In this document: piece by piece, positions 11,911 through 24,342 of the stretch | How positions within the stretch are numbered: the stretch's first letter is position 1 | How the letters are laid out: the number at the start of each line of letters is the position of its first letter | Assembly: GCA_026545225.1 (NCBI GenBank) | Contig: CM048849.1 | Span: forward strand, 28,220,336 to 28,284,335 | Length of the DNA stretch: 64,000 bases | Source of the DNA: Cornus controversa | Taxonomy: Eukaryota > Streptophyta > Magnoliopsida > Cornales > Cornaceae | Direction: 5' to 3' | Translations under genes and position numbers: made by a program | Notes under the pieces: generated by a model | The model's input: the letters and a program-made list of their open reading frames with translations, nothing else | The model's database searches: none | What the model was told of the DNA's origin: nothing

Positions 11911-12255
11911 AGAAAGCAAAAGGGTAGTCAAAATAAAATAACTTCTTGCGGAAATTCTTTCGTTGTTTCCATTTGTTCCACCATTTTTCTTACCCACAAA
12001 ATCTTTATGCATCTTGCTATTTTAAATTAACTTGTTCTTTCTACCTCTCAATAATTGAAAATATATGTCAAAAAAATTTCCCAATCAAAGGAAAAATATA
12101 TTTTACATTTTAATTGAAAGATTACATATTTAACATATTCAATAAAAAAATCATCACCCATTAATTAGTGATATATTGTTTAAGCTGTGATATTTAAATC
12201 CTCAAACACGGCCCTTCTTAACGGTGGGCTTTTTTTTGTCCAACCCAGGCAGAAA
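11911..12255. other. gene-free AT-rich stretch
   Basis: AT-rich sequence with no convincing coding or repeat signal. It ends close to a PBS-like site of a decayed copia element. Confidence 0.4.
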
Positions 12256-13990
12256 CCTGCTGTGATACTATGTTAACCACCATCTACTTTAAAAGCTTAT
12301 GTTATTAGAAATGGTGCCACTTAAATATTTAAATTCTCAACAATAACAATATCTTTCTTTCTTTCTTACCTAGGTTTCGTAATAAAATAGATTTAACAAA
12401 ATAACCCACTTCATTTTATGTGGTTTTGTTGCTAGGAAAATATGCGAAAATGCAATCAAAAGATAAAACAAACACACAAAAATACAAGAGACTTACTCTA
12501 TTCACCCTAACAATGGGTTACATCCAAGGAGCACACCGAACAATTTCACTATGAAAAATAAGATGGAGGATTACAATCACTCAAACTCTCTTCTCACTTG
12601 CTCTCACTAATTTTAGAAAATTGGATTTCTTCAGCGCACAATTATTCTCACAATTTGATACTCAATTTTAGGGTTACACAAAACCCCTATTTATAAAGAG
12701 AGATATCTTGATCACCAAGTTATCTTGGTGACCAAGTCTTCAGGTTTCAAAAGGAAAGTTCAATTAGGAATTAAATTCCTAAACAAGTCCACTAAAAATA
12801 GAAAACAAATCCTCCAGCAGTCATCCTTCAAAAAACCATCGTCCTTAAGCTCCACAACCACAAGAATCTCCCACTTATAGACTGGAGGACTAATGAATCT
12901 TCTCCATCAACTCTTTCTGTGCATCGCAATGCACTTCGGTGTGCTCATCTTCTGTCTTCAAGCTAGATGACCTTCTGAAGCTGCACAAAGCTTCAGTTTC
13001 TCCATTGTCACTACTTTGGTTAATATGTCAGCAGGATTGTTGATGCTAAGTATCTTCTTAAGTAATAACACTTCATCATCTAACAGCGAGCGAATGAAGT
13101 GATATCGAAGTCCTATATGCTTAGTCCTCGAATGAAATGCATAATTCTTTGCCAAGTGTATCGCACTCTGACTGTCACTATGCAAAACATTCTTCACCTA
13201 CTTTAATCTTTACTTAGCCAACAAACTTTGTAACTAAATCATCTCTTTACCGGCCATTGTGATTGCTATGTACTCTACTTCTGTTATGGACAATCTACAA
13301 TATTTTGTAACTGTGAAACCTAACTAATTGCAGTATTACCAAATATGATCACATTCCCGGTCATACTTTATTTGAGATCAACTTCCCCGATAAAATCAAC
13401 ATCTGCATAACCTTGTAGTCACAAGTCGCTTCTTCCGAAGCATAGACAACAATGTTTATAACTGAATGAATGGTATTTAGTTTTATAACCAGGGAAAAGA
13501 TGTCAGTGTAATCAATTCATTTATTATATTGAAAGCCTTTGATGACCAATCTAGCCTTGTATCTCTTGGAACCGTCATGTTCCTCTTTAACTCTATACAC
13601 CCATTTGTTATGGAAAGCTTTCTTCACAATGGGCATGTACGATTAGAGATAAGGGACTTCATCGCATCTCATATCGCTAGCTCCCACTTGCTCAAATTCT
13701 CTACTTGACATGATTAATCATAGCATTCAGGTTCTCCACCATCAATCAACGACAAAAAATTCATGTACTTCTGGTTTGGTACATGTGGACAAGCGGACCT
13801 TGTGGGTCTGGGTGTCAAAGTTAGGCTCTGTGGTGCTTGTTGATCTATAGGCTCTTCTGGCTAAGGACCCTCATCAATTTGCTGTGCCACACTTCTTACT
13901 GGATCATCATCTAAGTCGACATACTCTACATTTCTTTGTCAAACTTGGCGTGCTTCTTCAACAACCTTTTCCATTCAATTCCTCTCTCAA
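12256..13990 (-). mobile_element. decayed Ty1/copia element (Tnt1-like), pol and LTR remnants
   Basis: Minus-strand fossil. The RNase H C-terminal end is at 12,958-13,197 (LHSDSQSAIHLAKN, SRTKHI, RYHFIRSLL, NPADILTK). RT N-terminal sequence is recognisable at 13,470-13,720 (HNKWVYRVKEEHDG, YKARLV). An acidic/proline linker lies further right. At 12,256-12,271 the minus strand reads TAGTATCACAGCAGG, close to the usual initiator-Met PBS TGGTATCAGAGC, next to TGTTAACCACC, which resembles an LTR end. The copy is broken many times and much shorter than a full copia element (about 5 kb). The boundaries are estimates. Confidence 0.65.
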
Positions 13991-14008
13991 TGTCTTTATG
14001 TCTATATA

Positions 14009-14260
14009 TCTATATTACATTTAAAATTAGAGTTTGAATTTCCCACCCAAAAAAAACATCTAACGGTCTCAAATGCTTAAAAAATCAATCTAATGATTCA
14101 AAATATATATACCTATCTACGGTCTAAAATTACTCTCTATATCTTCAATCAACGGTCACAATTCACTCTCACCTAAATTCATATTTAAACCTTCCCCTAA
14201 CTTAATTCAAATTTAAACTTTCACCTACCCTCACTCTATCTCTATATCACTCTCCCACCC
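14009..14260 (+). mobile_element. Helitron-like 5' end
   Basis: Begins TCTATATTACATTT after an A, the usual form of a plant Helitron 5' end. It continues with ATCTAACGGTC, ATCTACGGTCTAAAAT and ACCTAAATTCAAATTTAAAC phrases. The same phrases in the same order recur at 17,464-17,580 and 17,890-17,950, so this is a dispersed family end. No replicase ORF is present. Confidence 0.45.
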
Positions 14261-15190
14261 ACTCATTTAATTTCTTTTCTCTCTCCTCTTATCACTCTCT
14301 GTTTCATTTGGGGTCTTTCTTCTGCTTTTGCAGATGTGGGTGGCTGAAATAAGACCAAACCAAAAGCTGATGCTCAAGCTCAAGTGTGAGCCACCACCTT
14401 CCACCTAAGACCGGACCACCTACTATCGGTTACCAGCCAAAGCCACCAACCAATCGACTATCGGTTACCAGCCGAATCCTATAGCTACTTCTCTATGCAT
14501 TTATATAGTCACCTAAAAGTTAGTTTTTACCATTAAACTTTATTTTTTGTGTATGCATATATAGGAAGAAGAAGGGCTGAGTTTTGAAGCTCTGATCTAT
14601 ATATATGATTTATCTATCTTTTGGTGTACAATATATAACTTTTAACTCAAAATGAGAGAGAGAAAGCCATTGGGTATCCACTAGACCATCTTCGCGTCGT
14701 CTTGCCCGTCAAGCAAACACTTGAATTCTCAATAGCATTGATACATATGTAAGCATTAGATGCCATACACATCTAATAGAAGTTATTTTTATTTCATTGA
14801 TGTATTGATTTGTGTATATATTTACATATACTGATTCGATCGATAAGTTGAAATGATGGTGTTGAAATGGTGAAGTTGTTGGTGGCAGGGCAGTAGCGGC
14901 GGGGAGTGATGTGTCTTCTTGGTGAAGCTTTTGGAGGTGAGTCTTCAATGGTGGGTGAGACCCATGTCATGGTGGTGATGATGGTGGCTGTGCATGATGG
15001 TTGTGGTGTTGCCGCACGGTGTATGGGAAGTGGGTCTCCATTTATGATGGTGGTCTGGTGATGTTATACATGGGTAGGTGGTTGTGATGGTGTCTAGGTG
15101 GGGGTGTTTAAATGGTGGGTCTATGAATGGCTCGATAGTAGCCATGATGGTGAAGATGGTGGTGAAATTGGGTGGCAGTTGATGGGGAAG
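14261..15190. other. gene-free stretch with GGTGATGG-rich low complexity
   Basis: No gene recognised. Positions 14,860-15,175 are strongly G/T-rich with repeated GGTGGT and GATGGT words, which yields long chance frames (His-rich on the minus strand). It lies directly upstream of the RLK1 kinase fragment. Confidence 0.5.
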
Positions 15191-15196
15191 AAAAAA

Positions 15197-15809
15197 GTCC
15201 TTTCACGGATTCAATGGCTTAAGATTGGAATTGACAATGCCACAGGTCTTTGGTTTCTCCATACATTTCCAGAAGGATGCATTGTTCACCGTGATATAAA
15301 GGTCTGTCCAACCACCACTATGCTAGCTCCGAAGTGAGAGGAACTTTTGGATATGTAGATTTGGAGTGCCAAAGTAACCACTAAGTGAATCCATCAGGTG
15401 ACATCTATAGCTTTGGAGTGTTACTTCTATAGATCCTCTCAGGAAAGAAGGCTATAAATATGAATATAAAGAAACCAATGCCATTAAATAAAATGGAAAG
15501 AAACCTAAGCGCCTTCTCTGTTAATCCATTCTAATTACTTAAAAGGCCTTTGGTTCCTAATTCTTTCATTTATGTTTCTGGTGTACATGTAGGCAAAATC
15601 TTTTAGTAGAGGTGGCAGTATAACAAAATTTGCTGATCGATGGAAATTACTCGGCAGAAGCTTTTGACCTCACATTAAAGCTAGCTCTTTCCTGCGCAGC
15701 ACTTAGGCAACAACGACCATCCATGGAGCAAGTTGTCAATAAATTAGAAAAGGCCCTTGACATATCAACAAAAGCTAGCTCTGCTACTCATCAATCTACA
15801 CAGGACTGA
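15197..15809 (+). pseudogene. receptor-like kinase C-terminal pseudogene, copy RLK1
   Basis: Fragments of a plant receptor-like Ser/Thr kinase domain. Positions 15,197-15,300 read LSRIQWLKIGID, ATGLWFLHTFPEGCIVHRDIK, which is the catalytic-loop region. Positions 15,326-15,497 read SEVRGTFGYVD to NPSGDIYSFG and KKPMPLNKM, the activation-segment end and subdomain IX. An intron follows, then 15,593-15,809 encodes the C-lobe tail (AEAFDLTLKLALSC, QRPSMEQVVNKLEKALDIS) and a natural TGA end. The DFG segment between HRDIK and SEVRG is missing. The 15,326 segment has in-frame stops (for example after QSNH), its donor reads GAAAG instead of GTAAG, and a small loss in the last exon shifts frame. It is dead. 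The specific RLK subfamily is not certain. Confidence 0.75.
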
Positions 15810-17147
15810 CCTTAAACTCTGTAGAATATATTTTTTCCCCCTCATAATGATATAGCTAATATATTACACAATTTAGTTATCTATAGTCTAATAAATGTTT
15901 TTTTTTATAATAGTGATATATGAAATTACAGAGGTGACAAAAAAATCCCATAATGTGTGAGTATGTTATTCAATGCCCCAAGAGAATGTTTGGCACTCAA
16001 AATATGGGGTACTCCACAGATAAATTGTTCTTATGAAAATATTGAAGCGATCTAGCTGAAGCAGTGGTGTAGAAACTTTTTTTTTTCATTTATTTGTTAA
16101 AAATTATCTGAATTATTAAAAATGATCATCTCACCTTTACCTGGCTGATTTCGGTTTCTGTTCAAATTCTTAATGCAGTCCATTGATTCTCATAAGAAGC
16201 AGTAAAATAGTTAAATATACTACTAAATCAGATTTTAAAACCAGTTTCTCTATTTTCTTTAATTCTTCATTTCTTTGATGCAGTTCTTTTATTAATAGCT
16301 GCCTAAATTTCAACTTACAATTCTATAGTTAGCTTGGAGAAACTTGGTAGTTCTCAATCAAGATATACCTCTCAATTTACTTCACCTTTCTAATATATTT
16401 TTTTTGCTGGTAAATTACTCGAATTTTTCCTGAACTTTTGCTTAATTACCCTCAAATTAAAGTTTTTAAAATATGTGGTTAACCTCCCCTTTTGTTGATT
16501 TTACTTCGGGTACCCCTATAGTTAATTAGAAGTCAGCACTGTTAGAATCAATTAACATAAAAAAATAAAATGTCAAAAGTACTTTCGGTCGCAGTAGTGC
16601 TGGTGTGACATTAATGGAGAAATAAGATATACAAAACACGTTAATTTTAGTCAAATGATTAGAAATTGAGATTATTTTTGCACAAAAGCATTATAACTTA
16701 AGGGGACTTTTGTAATTGTAAATTAGATGTGATTTTATTTAACGGATCGTTAGTCTAATAGGGAGTGTCAACTTAATTTTGCAAAATTTTTAATTTGAGG
16801 GTAATTAAGCTAAACCTCAAGGGAGGTGAGAGTAATTTAAAATAATTTTTTTGTTCATAAATCTACATATATTTAATTTTTCTGATCTGATGAATGGAGA
16901 TTCTTTTCCAAGACGAGAACATCTTCAGCAGCGTATCACTGGTGATTTTCCAACATAGCTTGATCAAAGTTTTGTGCTAATAATTTATAAGCAGGTACGG
17001 TGTACATTTATTGAGCTATTAAGGTAGGGGTGGCAAATGGGTGGATTTGAGTCGGTATTAAATGGGCCACCCATTTTATCGGGTTATAAATGAGTTGTGT
17101 ATTAAATGGGCAAATCCAACCCGCATCTTACCCGCGGGCCCAAGCAC
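15810..17147. repeat. non-coding part of the duplicated RLK block, copy 1
   Basis: Runs in near-continuous alignment with 27,992-29,300, including the tract about AATTACCCTCAAATTA and the GGGGTGGCAAATGGG phrase near 17,028. No gene is seen. The similarity shows that the kinase fragment was duplicated with its 3' flank, not by retroposition. Confidence 0.75.
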
Positions 17148-17788
17148 ATTTTAAATAAAATTCTCGATCTAAATTCACTTCAATTTTCTCTCTCTAAAAA
17201 TCACAACAGAAATTTTATTTCTCTATTAATTGGATAGGGGCAAAGACAATTTCAAATATGAAGTTTTTTTTTGCTTCGTTACCGAATATTGTTACAAAAA
17301 AATTCAATATATTCATTGAATGTGAAATATTTAAGTAAGCATAAACTATATCAATTGGTAAGAAACTAAAATTTCACCTAAATTTTAAACTTGAACCTTC
17401 CCATTTAAGATTTTATTTTTGAAAGGTATTTAAAGTTTTAATTTTATATTGTATGTGTGTGTATCTATATTACATTTGAGCTTGGTATGGTAAGATAAAA
17501 TAGAGGCAATCTAACAGTCAAACGTGGTTAAAAAAGCAATCTTGTGGTTTAAAATGTCTTTTGCTATCTACGGTCTAAAATCACTTTATCTAACGAGTGT
17601 GTGATAGTGTCGTAGGCACGGGCATAACTATGTATAAATGTATATTATATTCTTCTTTTTCTCTTGCTCGGCTGAAGCTTCAAGAATGAGAGGGTGAGTG
17701 ATGAGAGAAGAGAGAAAAGAAATAAATAAATAAAAGGAATGATTGGGAGATGAGCCGAAAGTGGGAAAAGATTAAAACATGTTATGTT
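17148..17788 (+). mobile_element. Helitron-like insertion present only in RLK block copy 1
   Basis: Absent from the second block, where CCCAAGCACATTTCAG is continuous (about 29,300). It contains a Helitron-like 5' end TCTATATTACATTT at 17,464 and a 3'-like hairpin GTGTC-GTA-GGCAC at 17,607-17,619. Within it, 17,464-17,625 would make a very short element. It could be an insertion in copy 1 or a loss in copy 2. Confidence 0.45.
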
Positions 17789-18300
17789 TTCAGCTGTGGG
17801 ATTATCATATTTTTTTCTTCCTGTCGAAAGGTATCCTTATCATTCATTTTTCACTTTTAAAATTTTCACACTCTTTCAAATCTTTAACATTCAAATTCAA
17901 ATTCACTCTCACAGTTCCACCTAAATTCAAATTTAAACATTCACCAACACTTACACTTAAAATAATAGTAAATGCCAAAATAAATAGAGAGTGGACATTG
18001 GAAATGAGGTGCAGGAAATGTATGATCTGTTATTTTTGGATTTGTCAGATTTGTTAGCAACGATGAAAATCAGTCAGTACCTTGTGGTGGCGTCGATTCT
18101 TCTGGAACAATGTCAAAATTCTTTGGTGCCTGAGGATCACAGGTGTTCACATGTTGAATTTTCACACCCATTGATTTTAGCAGGATTGGTTTTCACTGAA
18201 TCTTGCTGATTCTTGAACGAAGCAATTGCTTTGGTCTTGCTATGCGTCATTGGAAATGAGGTGCAGGAAATGTAAGTGTACACACAAATTTTGTGTCCGA
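17789..18300. repeat. chimeric joint of Helitron-like and D-element pieces
   Basis: Small segments from elsewhere are welded together. 18,015-18,080 matches the D LTR-side sequence at 8,740-8,805. 18,085-18,245 matches gag-side sequence at 7,620-7,790, out of its normal order. 18,270-18,300 matches the LTR inner end at 8,010. The first two joints recur in the second block at 29,540-29,735, so they predate the duplication. Confidence 0.65.
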
Positions 18301-21300
18301 TGTGTTTTAACTATGACCTCTTGCTTTAGAGTTACATATGTAGTGTCTGTCACCGAGACATTTAGAAGGATGAATGATATTTCTTTTGTTTTTGTAGACT
18401 CGACCTCTTGTGTAGATGGATGGTTTGTTGTAGAGATGCTCAAAGATGTGCCTTGCTCAATGTAAAACTTTGCATCTGCGAAATGAGCCTGTACTTCAGT
18501 AAATGGCTTTTTATCTACCACAATTGTCTGTACACCATTCTTGCAAAACTTGAAACACTGATGAAAAGTTGATGGAAAAACACCGTTATCATGAACCCAA
18601 GGTCATCCGAACAATAAATTGTAGGATGCCTTTGCATCAATTATGTGGAATAAGGTTTCAGCTTGTAACCCTCTAATTGTTAGGTTTACACGAATCATGC
18701 CAATAGTTCTTTGCCCACCTTGATTAAAACCTTGAATGATAAGGCAACTGCGATCCAAGTCGTTGACTGTAATACCAAGATTTTTTATTATAAATTTTGG
18801 CATGAGATTCACTACGGAGCCCCCATCAATAAGAATGCGATTTACCTTTTGCTCTCTTATGTATCTGGAGACAAAAAGAGGACGGTTGTGTGGCTTTGAT
18901 CCCAGTTGTAGGTATTCGTCAATGAAAGTGCTTGTTGCACAACATGAGCCAGATGTAGCTCCAATTCCCTCTTCATTGTTGGATTCTTCGATGGCAGTCT
19001 TGTGTTTCTCAAGCTCTCCTATACTTCAAACTGCATTTGACTTTTATCACTTTCGATCTCCGAATCGATCTTCACAGTTGACACCATGTAAGTTGGCACA
19101 ACTTCATCATCGAGATATCCTTTTGGAAAGAAATCACTTAAAGTGACGGGCTTGCAAATTTCTTCACCCAACCTTGTATGTTCTGTCAATGCCATCTTAT
19201 TGGCACCTTTCCCATTCTGAGCACCTTTCTTAGGGATATATCGAGACTTCTTTTTCTTTTGCCCCCTATTGAAGTGGCTAGTTGGAGGAACATAAGCTTG
19301 TTGCTTTCGTCGTCTCCTCGTCACCATGGTCCATTCATCGTCATCGTGTTGAAGAAGTTTCATCTCATTTGTTAGATTATCAAGAATCCTACTTTGGGTG
19401 AGGTACATCTGAATAGGTTTGAATGAGCCAAATCGAACAATTGTGGAGTAGATACTAGAGTTTAAAAATAGTTGATGATAAGTACAAGTCCGCTCGAACT
19501 TTGAAGACAAGAATACGATAGCAGTATGATTTGAATTTGCTATGTCGTCTGTGTCTAACAGAATCTTTCCCTGCTTTGCCAAGTTCATCACTATTTCCTT
19601 GAAAATGAAACACTTCTCCGTCGGGTGACTCACAATACGATGATATTTTCAATATATTGGGTCATCAAAACGTCCCATTTCTTGAGGGCGCTTACATTCT
19701 GGGAATTTAATAACTTTACTTTCAAGTAAGCATTCCAATATGCTAGGAACATCAGAGTCTGGGAATGGGTATTCCTTCGTCTCTAATTCTTTGAGCATCG
19801 GACGTTGGTTTTGCTTCTTTTGAAACTGTCGTGGCTTATTGTCTTCTTTTCTCTTATCTTTGATAGCAACCTTTATCGGGATGGCAGAGACAATCATTGA
19901 TTCTTTGGCAGCACCCTTTGGCAATTTTACAACCTTCTTTTAATCCTTAATGTCTTTGCGTGGCTCTAAAATCAAAGGATCTTTGCCTCCATGAGTTTTA
20001 ATGCTAATCTCCATATCATGGGAACGTGTAGCCAATTCTTCGAAGGTATGAGACTTTATACCTTGAAGAATATAAAGGAGATTCCAATGCATGCCTTTCA
20101 TACATATTTCAATAGTAGAGAATTCTGTCAACCGATCTTTCCAATTCAAGCTAAGTGCTCACCACCGATTGATATAGTCCATTACAGGCTCATCCTTCCA
20201 TTGTCTGGTGTTAGTCAACTCTATCATACTCTTAGTGCGACGGGTGATGTAGAACCTATTTAGAAATTCTCATCCATTTGTTCCCAACTATCAATCGATT
20301 CAGATTTTAAATCAGTATACCACTCAAAGGCATTTCCCTTAAGGGAACGAACAAACTGTTTAACCAGTTAATCCCCCTTAGTTCTAGCATTCTTATAAGT
20401 CTCAACAAAATAAGCGATGTGTTGTTTTGGGTTGCCCTTTTCGTTAAACTATTGGATCTTCAGAGGTTGGTACCCTGCAGGAATCCTCATACTATCAATT
20501 CTCCTAGTGTAAGGTTTTGAGTACATGAGAGTGCTTTGGGGAGCGCTGCCATACTGTGCACGAATTGTGTTCGTTATCATATCCTGCAATTGTTGGACAG
20601 ATAGGGAAGTGATTGGTGAGGCATAGTTAGTTTCATCAACCACGTGTCCTAACGCAGATGTGTGATGATGATCTTTTGATTGGGCCCCTTAAAGGGCTGA
20701 ATTTGAGGTAGACACAGGCACTTGTGTTGACTTATCAAGATTTTGGACTTCAAGCTTACTCAATAGCGCGAAAATCTGCATATCCTTCTCTTCAATAGTT
20801 TTTGTAAGCTTATCGATTGCACGCGCCAACCTCACTAGCTGGTCTTCCATAGAGGCTATTCCAGTCATCATGGCTGTGACATATTCGAATAGGAAAGACC
20901 TTGAGAACCAACATTCTTTGAAGTGACTGTTTGTTCTCAAATCACAAGTAATGAGTCAGAGACGTAGTGAGGTGAATGTGGTGGCGTCGATTCTTCTGGA
21001 ACAATCTCAAAATTCTTTGGCACCTGAGGATCACAGGTGTTCACATGTTAAATTTTCACACCCATTGGTTTAGCAGGATTGGTTTTCACCGAATCTTGTT
21101 GATTCCTGAGCGAATCAATTGCTTTGGTCATGTTACGTGTCATTGGACCTACTGAGGTGCTGCTAGCACTTGACAGGTTCCTAGTCATTTTGCAACTGCT
21201 TGCGGCAGCTTTGATGTTGTCCAGTGCAACAGTGGTGTCTTTTGTAGGTTTCTTGTTTGTAGCAGGAACTTTGGAAGGAGCCATAGACTCTGATGAATGA

Positions 21301-21345
21301 AGTTTGGGAGATATGATGTAGGGGACAGAAATGAGAGCATAAAAG
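18301..21345 (-). pseudogene. Tat-lineage gag and protease region (D3), broken
   Basis: Minus-strand fossil coding region. From right to left: gag N-terminus near 21,280 (MAPSKVPATNKK), the helix IDKLTKTIEEKDMQ at 20,700-20,900, gag capsid-like parts at 19,940-20,640 (SFEELATRSHDME-like text, WKDRLTEFSTIE), a basic linker at 19,200-19,630 (TRRRRKQQ, GQKKKKSRYIPKKG), then protease-like text at 18,603-18,812 (VNLTIRGLQAETLFHIID, SYNLLFG). The adjoining piece KPFTEVQAHFADAKFY at 18,460-18,520 is typical of Tat/Ogre polyproteins. RT, RNase H and integrase are absent at this locus; D2 at 39-44 kb carries such parts. Several breaks are present. Confidence 0.7.
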
Positions 21346-21363
21346 GTCCCACCAGGCGTGCCA
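21346..21363 (-). promoter_or_regulatory. primer binding site of D3
   Basis: Minus strand reads TGGCACGCCTGGTGGGAC, five bases from the LTR end at 21,369. Same position and nearly the same sequence as in D1. The tRNA was not identified. Confidence 0.65.
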
Positions 21364-21598
21364 GAAATTGTACACAAATTTTGTGTCCGAAAATCTAGGA
21401 ACGAAAATTGGTAACAAATAAATGATTTTATTAATTTTAGGAAAAATGTAGGTACAATTCTCTGTGAATCTTTACAAAAATAAAGATAAAGATAAAGTCC
21501 TCTTGATTCGATCTCCTTGGTAATTCGGCTTTAAGGGCTGCTAGAGCTTGATCTTGAATTGAATTGAAACTTTGGTGAAGAATGACACGTGGATGATG

Positions 21599-24342
21599 TG
21601 TCACGCCCCAAAATCCGGACCACCGGGACTCCCCCGGGCCGACCCGAATCCCGGGTGTGAACCCGTTCATTTAAACCCCAATGAACCTCCTCATATTTCC
21701 CAATTACCGTGGAAGCTAATCATACGCATGTAATTTTCTATGCGTACACTCATCATTATCTATCCCAATGAGCCCCACATCAATCCATGCATTCATGGTA
21801 TTCCATTCTCACTCTTAAATCATGAAAAATCATAAAATTCTACATTTTTAAGGTTTCTGAGACTTTGAGGCACCTCAAACTTGAGTTTGAGTCGCCTGGA
21901 ACTTCCAGTAGGGTTGAAGTCACAAAAAAAGCACTTTGAGCCGCCTCAAACTTTTCCAGGCGCCTCAAAGTGGACTTTGAGCCACCTCAAACTGCACCAG
22001 GTCCGAAATTTTGACAACACTCCTCAACCTGACTTCAAATGCTAATATCTCACAATTCGTAACTCCGTTTGACCTAAAATTTGGCATGGATCATCCTCAA
22101 CATGTCTAGTTTTTAACCCAATTTGAATCATCCAAAAATACCAACCAAAACTCAAGTTATACTCAAATTAGTGGGTGTGTGTCAGATTTCCAACCCTTGC
22201 ACCAAAACATGCATATCTTTCTCAATATAAATCGAAATAAGGCCCATGACCTATCAAAATGAAGCTAACACAATTCTCTTTTCATATGAATATGTCTCAT
22301 TTGATCTTTGAACTCAAAATGGACACTTTTGGGCATGTGTCCCCCCTATGGCTACTCTAATGCCTCAATGGCCATCAAGAATATTCACATAACATGCCTC
22401 TCACATTTGAAATGTAATTCCATCTATTTTTCTCACCATATTCACTTAACAACTCATACATATATAAATTCCATACTCCATTTACCCATGATTATCCATA
22501 CGATAAATCATAACTCAAGAGGAAAATAGTTCTATGGCGCCATACATCTCCCACACATACACTTGTCTCAAAAGATACATATCGGTCAAATGATTTTCCA
22601 AGTTTATAGTCATTACAAGAATTCACGCATAAGGTTCAAAATGTAACAAATTCTACCATGACTATAACAAGTTCATTACCATGCCACAAGCCGGCACAGA
22701 TAGCCAAATGTACAAAATTAACAAGGAAAGGAGTTCTAAGACTTCGAATCTATATCATGAATGCTCACCATCCATCACTTCCTTGCCATGTCCTGAAAAT
22801 GTTAATGTAGGGGGATGAGCAAATTCAATGGCTCAAAGTTATATATTGTGCAATCCACTCAAGTCTATATTTCATATAATTGCATAAAGGAATTACCAAT
22901 GCACAATTTAGCTACGTGTCATGCTTCCTAGCATTCTAGTCAAAGCAATACGTTCATTTTCATGGCATTCTCAACAAATACATTTGACAACCAAAATTTC
23001 ACAACATATCTCATTTCACGAACCATCATATCTATAGCATATGATACATTCAAATTCATCCACAATTCCACTTGCTTCACATAAGTCACATTACTTCACA
23101 TAGTTCAACACAAAATCACATTGTACTCAGAATTGAACTCACACGCACACCACACACATGATATGTACCATAGTCCCATATCTTAATTATTTTGGCTATT
23201 TCGGGCTACTAACCCGTCCGGTCACCACCCACTTGCGCAAGGTAGAGGACTTTCAACCCCAAGAGGATCCCTTCCTCTATAATTTTTTATGAGTCATTCC
23301 CGAGTATTCATCACAAACACAAAATATTTCACGTCTTGCATGTACATTCGCACATTAGGATGCATTGCACTCAATACATGCCCTATGTCCATTCTAGCAT
23401 GTCAAACAATAATTCACAATGCCACAAGCATACTTTCAATTCCCAAACTCATGCTTTTCAATAAATTCACCAAAGATTTCATAAATGCAATATATATGAT
23501 CAATTTGCATAATTAAGCAATTCATGCATTCAATGACATCTACCAACCATTTCCAATCTAAAAGACATACCTCATCAATTAAATCCAACAATAAATCCAC
23601 AAAACCTCATTTTATCATGTATAACACAATTACATCAATTTTATGCTAAAAATATGAAACTAAACTTGAAATGTAAGACACAACACACACCCCCTACCTC
23701 AATAGCTATAGTTTCAAGCTAGTCCTTACTTCACTTGAAAAAATTTACTTTCTTGGAAATTAATTTTGGACCGATAAAATTCAAGCCTTCGTCGCGTAGA
23801 TCGTTTCTTCCTTCTTCGGCGAACTCAAAATCCCACCCGAAGTCCCTCTAAATTGATGAAGAAGAGAATGAGAAGAAATTGCTATGTTTGTGTATACATA
23901 TATGATGTTCACGGCTGAGGGAAGAAGAGAATAGGGCTGGGTTCTCTCCTCTTCTATTTATAGAAAAAGGACCTACCCATAATTACAACAATGCCATTAC
24001 TTTTTCACTAAACCTTCCCAGGCTCATTTTTGGAGTTTCGTAACTCCGATTGACACGAAATTGATTCCGTAGCGCATCAAATATTTTATTTAAGCTACCC
24101 TCCGAATTTGAAGTCATTTTGAGACTTTTTGATTTTCTGGGCCCACGGGGCCCGCACCCACGGGTTGACCAGACCCAAAAAAGTCAACCTTTGCCAAACG
24201 CTCCAAAAATTTCCCCAAACCTTAGATATGTTATCCAAACATGTATTTCATATTTAAAACACATATATAATCACTTAAAATATCAATATGACCATAAATA
24301 AAATTATACGAAAATCGGCCAAAAATGGTCACGGTTCTTACA
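21599..24342 (-). mobile_element. solo LTR E, 2,744 bp, Ty3/gypsy Tekay/Del-like, target duplication TGATG
   Basis: Plus strand starts TGTCACGCCCCAAAATCC and ends GGTTCTTACA. The 5 bp flanks are TGATG on both sides (21,594-21,598 and 24,343-24,347), and D1 shows the empty site (GTGGATGATGTGCTTG at about 8,230). On the minus strand it starts TGTAAGAACC and ends GGGGCGTGACA, which resembles chromovirus (Tekay/Del) LTRs, so I assign minus orientation. There is no internal region, hence a solo LTR. Exact flanks mean it arrived after the D copy and is fairly young. A cluster of TTTGAGGCACCTCAAA-type near-palindromes lies at 21,864-21,991. Confidence 0.8.
21864..21991. repeat. palindrome cluster in LTR E
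   Basis: Four or five variants of TTTGAGGCRCCTCAAA occur in 128 bases. The first (21,864-21,879) is a perfect 16 bp palindrome; others differ by one or two bases or are half-sites, and two are joined by a CCAGG-type spacer. Confidence 0.8.

Noticed and set aside
14945-15145. His-rich ORF (HHHHHHDM) suggesting a metal-binding peptide
   Set aside because: Comes from GGTGGTGATG low complexity read in reverse; no start context, domain or duplicate.
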